Shown here piece after piece: positions 1-5,811 of a stretch of DNA of 16,673 nucleotides. The translations under genes and the position numbers were made by a program. The notes beneath the pieces are model-generated. The model saw only the letters and a list, made by a program, of their open reading frames with translations. It did no database searches and had not been told where the DNA came from. The first letter of the stretch is position 1. Each line of letters opens with the position of its first letter. The stretch is from assembly GCA_030594725.1 (NCBI GenBank), contig JAUVEQ010000015.1, forward strand, positions 1 through 16,673, in the 5' to 3' direction. Origin of the DNA: Methanobacteriota archaeon (GTDB lineage Archaea > Thermoplasmatota > DTKX01 > GCA-020343715).

Positions 1-77
1 TTCCCCCCCCCAAACACATCCCACCACCGTTCTCCGGAACACCTCCCCCCCTTCCATCCCCCGGGACCCCCTACCCC

Positions 78-84
78 TTTTTTT
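78..84 (+). terminator. Candidate T-run transcription terminator
   Basis: A run of seven T on the plus strand follows a C-rich stretch. Archaeal RNA polymerase can terminate at T-rich tracts without a hairpin. The position, between an off-window upstream region and a new promoter at about 120, fits termination of an upstream plus-strand gene. The upstream gene is not visible, so this is inference. Confidence 0.3.
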
Positions 85-117
85 CGTTCTCTCCAACCAT
101 ACAACTGGCGGGAAAAC

Positions 118-125
118 AGTAAATA
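118..125 (+). promoter_or_regulatory. TATA box of the DUF131-like gene
   Basis: The sequence AGTAAATA lies 23-30 bases before the ATG at 148. That is the usual TATA-box distance from an archaeal transcription start, so the mRNA would begin at or within a few bases of the start codon (leaderless). No strong Shine-Dalgarno sequence precedes this ATG, which agrees. Confidence 0.5.
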
Positions 126-147
126 GCGCCAGGGACGTGAATGTACC

Positions 148-585
148 ATGGACAAAGGCAACGGTCTGCTAGCCCTATCCATCCTGATGGTGGTGGCGGG
201 GATCGCCCTCATAGTGTGGGCCGGTCTGCGAGGAGAGGCCGAGTTCTACCTTGTCATCATCATCCCGGTCATCTCCGGATCGGGAGGCGTGTTCGCCGCC
301 GGGGTCCTTCTGCTCATATTCGGTGTGATGCTCCTGTTCTTCGCGATGAGCCTTCGTTCCGTCGAGCGGTACCCAGAGCAGACCTCCCAGGCGAGACCAC
401 CGGCCCGTGCGCCCCGGACGGGCGAGCCTCCGTCCGGTGGAGGCACCCAGTGGGGCGGCGTCGTCTTCATCGGGCCCATCCCCATCACCTTCGGGTCCGG
501 GCCCAGGATGGGGCGCCTGATGGTCGTGGCCGCCATCATCATGGCGCTGCTCATGCTCGCCTTCTTCCTGGGCATCTTCATCTGA
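148..585 (+). CDS. DUF131-like small membrane protein
   Basis: A 145-residue protein with hydrophobic segments at about 7-26, 35-68 and 122-144. A Pro/Arg/Gly-rich loop (about 72-100) is followed by the motif GGVVFIGPIPITFGS at 103-117. A small archaeal membrane protein family (DUF131, TIGR00304) carries a comparable Gly-Gly-x-x-x-x-Gly-Pro-Ile-Pro-Ile-x-Phe-Gly signature, and I base the call on recognising it. The function of the family is unknown. The ATG at 148 is preferred to the out-of-frame ATG at 141 because only this frame gives membrane segments and the motif, and it matches the leaderless promoter. It lies 85 bases upstream of the RPA operon on the same strand, but RPA has its own TATA box and ribosome-binding site, so co-transcription is not required. 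Confidence 0.75.
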   Translation: MDKGNGLLALSILMVVAGIALIVWAGLRGEAEFYLVIIIPVISGSGGVFAAGVLLLIFGVMLLFFAMSLRSVERYPEQTSQARPPARAPRTGEPPSGGGTQWGGVVFIGPIPITFGSGPRMGRLMVVAAIIMALLMLAFFLGIFI

Positions 586-622
586 CCCCGGAATGCACTT
601 TCGCTCCCCCCCCGGGATGGGC

Positions 623-629
623 CTTATAA
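623..629 (+). promoter_or_regulatory. TATA box of the RPA operon
   Basis: CTTATAA lies 42-48 bases before the RPA start codon and would place transcription start near 650-655. This gives a short leader of roughly 15-20 bases that contains the ribosome-binding site at 659-665. It is preceded by a C-run (606-613) in the spacer after the DUF131-like gene. Confidence 0.5.
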
Positions 630-658
630 CCTCCCCCGTCGATATCCTCTAGGCCCAC

Positions 659-665
659 GGAGGTG
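659..665 (+). promoter_or_regulatory. Strong Shine-Dalgarno site of RPA
   Basis: GGAGGTG matches the 3' end of archaeal 16S rRNA and sits five bases before the ATG at 671, which fixes that start. This contrasts with the leaderless arrangement of several other genes in the window. Confidence 0.7.
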
Positions 666-670
666 GGTAC

Positions 671-1996
671 ATGTCCAACGAAGCAAACGCACCCCATATT
701 GAGGACATCGCTCGGGTGCTCGGAGAAGATGTGGACCGCGATGAAATCGCGCACGAGCTCGACGAGTACCTGAACGTGTACCGCGTTCCCCTAGGGACCG
801 CGAAGGAATCGATCGTAAAGAAGCACGGGGGAAACCCCCAGGCCCTTTCGGCCTCCGTCTTCCGGAAACTGTCCGACCTGCGGCCCGACGAATCGTCGGT
901 GGACCTGCTGGTCCGGGTGGTGTCCGCCAACCCCAAGACCATCGAGGTGGACGGGAAGGAGAAGGAGATCGTCTACGGCATTCTAGGTGACGACACTGGC
1001 ACCCTCCAGTTCACCGCCTGGGACTCGGCCCGCTTCCCATACCAGAAGGGCGAGGTCGTCCGGATCGTCTCGGCCTACACCAAGGGCTGGAACGACTCGG
1101 TCCAGATCAACCTGGGCGACCGGGCCGCGGTGAACCGCGAGGAGGACTCCGCGTTGCCACCGCCGCCCACCGGCGCCGCAGCGGTCGTGGGAGGCGAGGT
1201 GAAGGTCCGGGACCTCCGGGCCGGCATGCGTGGCCTGGACATCACATTCCGTGTCCTATCGGTGGAAGCTCGCCAGGTGAACGTGAAGGGCGAGGAGAAG
1301 ACCGTCTGGTCCGGCACCCTCGCCGACGAGACGGGCAAGACCGAGTTCTCCTCCTGGCATGACTTCGACCTCGACGCGGGGGATGTGTTGCATCTCCAGG
1401 GTGGTTACATCCGCGCATGGCGCGGTGTGCCCCAGCTCTCCTTCGACAGCCGCGACGACGTCGAGAAGGTGGAGACCGACAAGCTGCCATCCCTTGAGGA
1501 GCTGGACGTGGACAGCATCGTCACCATCGAGGACCTTGAACGCCGTGGTGGCGCCCCCTCGGTCGCTGTCCAGGGCATCGTCATCGAGGTTCGCGATGGT
1601 TCCGGCCTTGTGTTCCGGTGCAGCGAGTGCCGGCGCGTGGTGCGGAAGGGCACCTGCTCCATCCACGGCCAGGTGGAATCCACCCCCGACATGCGGGTCA
1701 AGGGTGTCGTGGACGACGGCACAGGGTCCCTTTCCGTGATCATCGGCCGTGAGATCACCGAGGACCTCTTGGGAAAGACCCTCGAGGAGTGCAAGGCCCT
1801 GGCACAGGAGGCCTTCGATTCCGAGGTCATCCGTGACCTGCTGGTCGACCGACTGGTGGCCCGCCCCGTACGGGTCTCAGGCAACGTCGTCTCCGACGAC
1901 TTCGGTCTCATGATGATCGTCCGGAACGTATCGGACATCCAGGTGGACGTCAAGGAGGAGGCTGCGAAGATCCTACAGGAGCTGGGGGTGGACTGA
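671..1996 (+). CDS. Replication protein A (single-stranded DNA-binding)
   Basis: A 441-residue archaeal RPA large subunit, which binds and protects single-stranded DNA in replication, repair and recombination. An N-terminal helical segment (about 1-70) is followed by three OB folds at about 75-158, 175-270 and 295-425. Each OB fold shows the pattern of a G-x-L-x-D-[DE]-T-G strand-turn (GILGDDTG at 103, GTLADETG at 215, GVVDDGTG at 345). The third OB fold carries a zinc finger, Cys317-x2-Cys320-x8-Cys329-x2-His332, as in Pyrococcus RPA41-type and eukaryotic RPA70 C-terminal domains. A proline linker (163-166) separates OB1 and OB2. The start is fixed by the GGAGGTG site. The stop TGA is followed immediately by the GTG of the RPA partner, so the two are translationally coupled. 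Confidence 0.92.
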   Translation: MSNEANAPHIEDIARVLGEDVDRDEIAHELDEYLNVYRVPLGTAKESIVKKHGGNPQALSASVFRKLSDLRPDESSVDLLVRVVSANPKTIEVDGKEKEIVYGILGDDTGTLQFTAWDSARFPYQKGEVVRIVSAYTKGWNDSVQINLGDRAAVNREEDSALPPPPTGAAAVVGGEVKVRDLRAGMRGLDITFRVLSVEARQVNVKGEEKTVWSGTLADETGKTEFSSWHDFDLDAGDVLHLQGGYIRAWRGVPQLSFDSRDDVEKVETDKLPSLEELDVDSIVTIEDLERRGGAPSVAVQGIVIEVRDGSGLVFRCSECRRVVRKGTCSIHGQVESTPDMRVKGVVDDGTGSLSVIIGREITEDLLGKTLEECKALAQEAFDSEVIRDLLVDRLVARPVRVSGNVVSDDFGLMMIVRNVSDIQVDVKEEAAKILQELGVD

Positions 1997-2962
1997 GTGG
2001 TCCGCACCCGTGAGGTGGCCTGGCGGGTCTTCGCCGACGAGTTCAACTCATCGACCGTCGAGATCCGCGACGAGGGCGAGTACGCCCCCGCCTACGTGCT
2101 CACCCCCCTCGGGGCCCTGGTGAACAGGGTGTACGCCGTGGGAGTGGTGACCGATGTGGAGAACATGGGCACCGAGGAGGACCCCCTTTATCGCGCCCGG
2201 CTCCAGGACTACACGGGCGTCTTCTACATCTCGGCGGGCCAGTACCAGCCCGAGGCCGCGAAGGCGCTGGGTTCCCTGTCATGGCCCTGCTTCATCGCCG
2301 TGGTGGGCAAGACCCGGACCTACAAGCCGGAGGAAGGCACGGTGTACGTCTCCCTGAGACCCGAGGTCATCAAGGAGGTGGGCGCCGAGGAGCGGGAGCT
2401 CTGGACCCTCGAGGCAGCCAAGAGCACCCTCGCACGCATCTCGGCGTGCAGGGACGCCATGGAGATGGAGACCCCATCCGAGGACGAACTGGTCCGCATC
2501 GGTCACACCCCGAAGCTGGCAAGGGGGATAGTGGCCGCCATCGAAGCCTACGGACAGGTCGACCTGGACCGCTACCAGCGGGTCGTGGTGGATGCTCTGC
2601 GGACATCCCTGGCCGACGAGGGCGAGGTCCCAACCCCCTCCCACGAGGGTCCAGGTCTCGCGGGCGTCGCCGACGAGACGACCCCATCTGCACCAACTGC
2701 GGTAACGCAGGAAGAGGCGACCCCCGAACCTGCGAAGGACGGTGAGGACGGCCCCCCATCGACCGAGGAGGAGATGGACGACCTCGTGCTCTCGCAGGTC
2801 CGGGAGCTGGACCAGGGAGCGAAGGGAGCCCCCTACGACGCCATACTGGAGCAGGCCCGGGAGAAGGGAATGGACCGGGACGCATTCGAGGAGACGATAA
2901 ACCGTCTGCTGGACCAGGGACTGATCTACGAGCCCATCCTGGGCCAGATCAAGCTCATCTGA
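1997..2962 (+). CDS. RPA-associated OB-fold / winged-helix protein
   Basis: A 321-residue protein whose GTG start directly follows the RPA stop codon. Residues about 35-128 look like one OB fold (RARLQDYTGVFYISAGQY near 66-83 corresponds to the strand-turn-strand of an OB core). A helical region follows (129-205). Then comes an acidic, Pro/Thr-rich low-complexity linker (about 208-258) and a C-terminal winged-helix-like domain (260-321) ending GLIYEPILGQIKLI. The order OB fold, flexible linker, winged helix recalls eukaryotic RPA32. In euryarchaea a conserved family of RPA-associated proteins is encoded next to RPA. Physical partnership with the upstream RPA is inferred from the operon. A GGGGTG stretch at 1985-1990 can serve as ribosome-binding site. 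The stop is only six bases from the convergent epimerase stop. Confidence 0.8.
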   Translation: MVRTREVAWRVFADEFNSSTVEIRDEGEYAPAYVLTPLGALVNRVYAVGVVTDVENMGTEEDPLYRARLQDYTGVFYISAGQYQPEAAKALGSLSWPCFIAVVGKTRTYKPEEGTVYVSLRPEVIKEVGAEERELWTLEAAKSTLARISACRDAMEMETPSEDELVRIGHTPKLARGIVAAIEAYGQVDLDRYQRVVVDALRTSLADEGEVPTPSHEGPGLAGVADETTPSAPTAVTQEEATPEPAKDGEDGPPSTEEEMDDLVLSQVRELDQGAKGAPYDAILEQAREKGMDRDAFEETINRLLDQGLIYEPILGQIKLI

Positions 2963-2968
2963 GCCGCC

Positions 2969-3373
2969 TCATCGGTCGACGGCCTCGACAAGTTCCACCA
3001 GGACGCCGTTGAAGCCCTTGGGATGAGCGAACGCCACCCGGGTGCCCCCCGCGCCTGGCCGGGGTTCCTCGTCTATCAGGCGCACTCCAGCGGCCTTCAG
3101 GGACTCTATCGACCCCGCCACGTCCTCCACGGCGAGGGCGATGTGGTGGATGCCGGGACCCCGTCTCTCGATGAACTTGGCGATGGCGCTCTCCGGGTCC
3201 ATGGGCTCCAGCAGCTCCAGCTTGGTGTCCCCGATGGGGAGCATGGCGACCCTCACCCGCTCCGTGGGGACCTCCTCCATGTGGTCCACGACCAGGCCAA
3301 GGCCGTCCACGTAGGGTGCCAGGGCGGCCTCCAGGTCCTCCACCGCGATGCCGATGTGGTCGATGCGCCTCAT
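2969..3373 (-). CDS. mce: Methylmalonyl-CoA epimerase (VOC family)
   Basis: A 134-residue protein of the vicinal-oxygen-chelate superfamily that interconverts (R)- and (S)-methylmalonyl-CoA between propionyl-CoA and succinyl-CoA. Both beta-alpha-beta-beta-beta halves are visible: RRIDHIGIAVEDLE at the start, and GPGIHHIALAVEDV then HPKGFNGVLVELVE in the second half. Likely metal ligands are His6, Glu53 (in KLELLEP), one of His76/His77 and Glu127. The frame stays open upstream to 3508, but the ATG at 3373 begins exactly where the family begins and has GGAG (3382-3385) a few bases before it. Length is normal. No methylmalonyl-CoA mutase or carboxylase gene is nearby, so the assignment rests on the protein itself; other VOC enzymes such as glyoxalases are less likely. 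Confidence 0.88.
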   Translation of the reverse strand: MRRIDHIGIAVEDLEAALAPYVDGLGLVVDHMEEVPTERVRVAMLPIGDTKLELLEPMDPESAIAKFIERRGPGIHHIALAVEDVAGSIESLKAAGVRLIDEEPRPGAGGTRVAFAHPKGFNGVLVELVEAVDR

Positions 3374-3445
3374 GGTCCACTCCAACGCCCTCGGCGTAGA
3401 TGAGGCTTTCGAGGTACCTCCATTCAATCCACGTCCACGAAAAGG

Positions 3446-3453
3446 ATATATTA
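3446..3453. promoter_or_regulatory. TATA box in divergent mce / beta-helix promoter region
   Basis: ATATATTA lies 22-29 bases before the ATG at 3475 on the plus strand, which predicts a leaderless transcript for the beta-helix gene. Read on the minus strand (TAATATAT) the same box would start a transcript near 3422 with a leader of about 50 bases for the epimerase gene. It is the only clear AT-rich box in the 101-base gap between the two divergent genes, so it may serve both. Confidence 0.45.
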
Positions 3454-3474
3454 CCGGTCCCCTTATCGATGGAC

Positions 3475-4953
3475 ATGATGCGAGGGTCAGGTTCGATCGT
3501 GCTGGCACTTTTGATGCTCCAGGTCCTGGCGGTCCTCTTCCTTGCCTCGGCCCCTGCGGGGGCGGAGTTGAACGAGATCGTCATACCCCCTGGCGAGACC
3601 GTGGTCTGGGCTGACGATGACCACAACCTGTCCGAGAAGGTCACGGTCCAGGGCACCCTGATAGTGCGCAACTACGTGATGCGGTTCAATCTCTCCCAGG
3701 ATGGAGAGGCCAGCTTCTGGGTGACCGAGGGCGGCCTGCTCGAGTTCGACAACGTCACCCTCCTCCACCAGAACCTGTCCGCCTACCTCTTCTTCAAGGT
3801 GGAGGGACGCTTCGTCTGCCACGACTCGTACATCGAGTACCTCACCGGGCAGTTCGTCACCGGTGGTGGGATAAAGGTCGTGAACGGCGAGATGGAGATG
3901 TACGACACCCGGATCAGCGATTGCAAGGTCCAGGGCGTCTACGTGGAGGGCCCGAACGGCGACGTCCTCCTGGACAACGTCACCATGGACAGCATCGAGG
4001 TCGGAGTGCACGTGGCGGGCCAGGGCACGGCGACCCTCCAGAACGGCTGCTTCCTCGACCTTTACACCAAGGCCGGTGTGCTGATCAACCATGGCGAGGC
4101 CCACATCAGCAACTCCACCCTGTTCGGGGACCGATCGAACGAGACCCAGGGCATAGCCGCTCGCGGGGCCCAGATAACCGTCTCCGACAGCGTGATCCAC
4201 AACAACAGGAACGACGGGATCGAGCTCACCGAGGAGTCCAGCGCCCACATCGTGAACACCGAGATCTACGATTCCATCGTGGGCATCCGGATGACCTCGA
4301 GCAGCGCTGAGATCGTGGAATGCAAGATCTACGACTGCGTCGACGGCCTCAACATCTTCCTCTCCGACCCCAAGGTCCGCAGGACGCAACTCATCGACAA
4401 CCTCAACGGCATCTCGTCCAAGGAGTGCGCCCCAGGCTACCTCCTGGAGGACTGCACCATAGGCGGCAACACCCAGTACGGTGTGTACGCCATCAGCGAG
4501 GGGTTCGAGGAGAACGGCACCCAGTGGGCCACGGACCAGGGCGTGGATAACACCATCGCCAGGCTGGTCCAGTGGTGGTTGCTGGACGTCAACGTCACCG
4601 ACAAGTCGGGCATCCCCGTCTCTGGGGCCAGGGTCATCGTGCGGGACTCCGGAGGCACCGAGATATTCGACGGCACCACCGACGCCCTGGGCTCCGTCCG
4701 TGACATCGAACTTGAGGGATCGAGGGTCGAGAACGATGGCACCGAGATCGTCGAGAAGTCGTACCAGGTCCGCATCGAGGATGGCGAGAGGTGGGCCGAG
4801 CACAAGGTGCTGATGGACCAGGACAAGACGCTGCAGGTGTCCCTGGGAGAGGCTCCGGCCATCACCGACTCACCCTACTTCTGGGCCGTGCCCGTGATCC
4901 TCGTGCTCCTGGTCGTCGTGACGGTAGGCTACTGGTGGTTCCGCGTCCGTTGA
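3475..4953 (+). CDS. Secreted parallel beta-helix protein with C-terminal anchor
   Basis: A 492-residue exported protein. It has a signal peptide (charged MMRGSG start, hydrophobic core, likely cleavage near APAGA at about residue 30). A right-handed parallel beta-helix spans about 60-340. Its repeated coils of the form x-V-x-D-[ST]-x-I-x-x-[NC]-x-x-x-G-[VI] are typical of NosD/PbH1-type repeats (for example DSVIHNNRNDGIEL, NTEIYDSIVGIRM, ECKIYDCVDGLNI). A beta-sandwich resembling carboxypeptidase regulatory domains follows at about 363-458, opening with QWWLLDVNVTDKSGIPVSGA. A membrane anchor lies near 468-489 before the terminal RVR. ATG codons at 3469, 3475 and 3478 are all possible; 3475 or 3478 best fits the TATA box. 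The frame is open to 3400, but that extension would precede the signal peptide and the promoter. Its ligand or activity is unknown; beta-helices of this kind occur in polysaccharide-active and surface-layer proteins. Confidence 0.85.
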   Translation: MMRGSGSIVLALLMLQVLAVLFLASAPAGAELNEIVIPPGETVVWADDDHNLSEKVTVQGTLIVRNYVMRFNLSQDGEASFWVTEGGLLEFDNVTLLHQNLSAYLFFKVEGRFVCHDSYIEYLTGQFVTGGGIKVVNGEMEMYDTRISDCKVQGVYVEGPNGDVLLDNVTMDSIEVGVHVAGQGTATLQNGCFLDLYTKAGVLINHGEAHISNSTLFGDRSNETQGIAARGAQITVSDSVIHNNRNDGIELTEESSAHIVNTEIYDSIVGIRMTSSSAEIVECKIYDCVDGLNIFLSDPKVRRTQLIDNLNGISSKECAPGYLLEDCTIGGNTQYGVYAISEGFEENGTQWATDQGVDNTIARLVQWWLLDVNVTDKSGIPVSGARVIVRDSGGTEIFDGTTDALGSVRDIELEGSRVENDGTEIVEKSYQVRIEDGERWAEHKVLMDQDKTLQVSLGEAPAITDSPYFWAVPVILVLLVVVTVGYWWFRVR

Positions 4954-4965
4954 GAGGGGCGAGCT

Positions 4966-5550
4966 TCATTCGACGAGTGTTCTGCCCAGCGCGCGCGCCG
5001 CATCCAGGAGCTGGGTGCTCTCTCCCGCCTCGCCGGGAGCATCCAGGTCCCCGGCCATCACCTCGCCCACCAGGTCGAAGCCCAGGGTGTTGAAAGCTGC
5101 CTTGGCGACCCGATGGGATGGGGCGAACACCTTGTCGTTCCCGGCGGCGGTCAGGATCAGGCCGCCCCGTCTGAAGGGACCCTGGTTCGTGGCCACCTGG
5201 CCACCCCGCTCCCGATACCACCACAGGGCCTGGAGCCGGTCCACCATCGCCTTGACGGGGGCCGGCAGACCCATGAAGTACACAGGGGAGGCGATCACGA
5301 GGATGTCGGCGGCCCGGAGGGCCGACTCGATGTCGTGCCATCCGTCGCCGAGGCGCTGGCAGCCGATCTCGTCCTCCTCGCAGGCCCCGCAGGCCATGCA
5401 GGGGTCCACACGGGCCTCGTAGGCGCGCACCACCTCGACCTCCATGTCTGGACGGAGCTCTCCCACGGTCTCTAGGACCTGGTCGAGGAGCCGCCTCGAG
5501 TTGCCCCGGGACCGGGCAGAACCATGGATGGCCAGGAGCCTTGTGGTCAT
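4966..5550 (-). CDS. Flavodoxin-fold protein, iron-sulfur flavoprotein-like
   Basis: A 194-residue protein of the NADPH-dependent FMN reductase / flavodoxin-like superfamily. The FMN phosphate loop is HGSARSRGNSRRLL (9-22). SPVYFMGLPAPVKAMVDR (88-105) is the second flavin-contact segment typical of the family. Residues 51-64 hold Cys51-x2-Cys54-x2-Cys57-x6-Cys64, the compact cysteine motif of archaeal iron-sulfur flavoproteins, which bind a [4Fe-4S] cluster beside FMN and take part in electron transfer and oxidative-stress defence. Family level is secure; the cluster and the physiological partner are inferred. It has no clear Shine-Dalgarno site, and a weak AATAAG box (5583-5588, minus strand) suggests a short leader. 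It converges on the beta-helix gene with 12 bases between stops and lies downstream of tRNA-Val on the same strand. Confidence 0.85.
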   Translation of the reverse strand: MTTRLLAIHGSARSRGNSRRLLDQVLETVGELRPDMEVEVVRAYEARVDPCMACGACEEDEIGCQRLGDGWHDIESALRAADILVIASPVYFMGLPAPVKAMVDRLQALWWYRERGGQVATNQGPFRRGGLILTAAGNDKVFAPSHRVAKAAFNTLGFDLVGEVMAGDLDAPGEAGESTQLLDAARALGRTLVE

Positions 5551-5608
5551 GGTGAGGACGGATGGTCCTTGCGCTACTTGTGCTTATTGGACCCGGGGAT
5601 GAGGATGA

Positions 5609-5684
5609 TGGTGGGCCGGCCCGGATTCGAACCGGGGATCTATGCCTCGTAAGGGCATCGTCATAACCGCTAGACCACCGGCCC
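5609..5684 (-). tRNA. tRNA-Val (anticodon UAC), CCA encoded
   Basis: Read on the minus strand from 5684, a complete cloverleaf is visible. The acceptor GGGCCGG pairs with CCGGCCC. The D arm is GTCT-AGCGGTTA-TGAC. The anticodon stem is ATGCC/GGCAT with the seven-base loop CTTACGA, giving anticodon UAC (reads GUA, valine). A five-base variable loop follows, then the T arm CCCGG-TTCGAAT-CCGGG, and the discriminator A at 5612. The next three bases (5611-5609) are CCA, so the 3' CCA is encoded in the gene. There is no intron. The mature body is 73 bases plus CCA. Confidence 0.95.
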
Positions 5685-5709
5685 TGCCGGTCCCGGAAAT
5701 CGAGTGACG

Positions 5710-5722
5710 ACCATTTAATGGT
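5710..5722 (-). promoter_or_regulatory. tRNA-Val promoter TATA box within a palindrome
   Basis: The plus strand reads ACCATTTAATGGT, with six-base arms inverted about a central T. On the minus strand it contains TTAAAT 30-35 bases before the first base of tRNA-Val, the expected distance for an archaeal TATA box driving a tRNA with little leader. The palindromic arms may be chance or a regulator site. Confidence 0.45.
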
Positions 5723-5775
5723 TGGGGAGGGTTCCCGATGCCCGGTCGGAGCCACGGCTAGCGCTTGTGGTTTCA

Positions 5776-5791
5776 GGGGCCCTCGGGCCCC
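5776..5791. terminator. GC stem-loop after the PKD gene
   Basis: GGGGCCC (5776-5782), a two-base gap, then GGGCCCC (5785-5791) form a perfect inverted repeat 21 bases past the PKD-protein stop on the minus strand. No T-run follows in the minus-strand direction. It may act as an mRNA 3'-end stem-loop or weak terminator that insulates the downstream tRNA promoter, not as a classical terminator. Confidence 0.35.
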
Positions 5792-5811
5792 GTTCTCCTC
5801 TCCCGTCGGGC

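Larger units (their letters stand above)
1..147. other. Gene-free left edge, pyrimidine-rich
   Basis: No coding region is supported here. The plus strand is strongly pyrimidine-rich, with C-runs at 3-11 and 45-51 and a seven-T run at 78-84. It probably holds the 3' end signals of a gene lying left of the window and then the promoter of the membrane protein that starts at 148. Confidence 0.6.

Noticed and set aside
3374..3508. N-terminal extension of methylmalonyl-CoA epimerase to 3508
   Set aside because: The 45 extra residues have no counterpart in the family and run through the promoter region. The ATG at 3373 has a ribosome-binding site and the correct N-terminus.
3487..4803. Long open frame (438 codons) on the minus strand opposite the beta-helix gene
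   Set aside because: Its composition (Val, Asp, His, Leu repeats) mirrors the beta-helix coding strand. It has no signal, motif or promoter, and the plus-strand gene has a signal peptide, repeats and an anchor.
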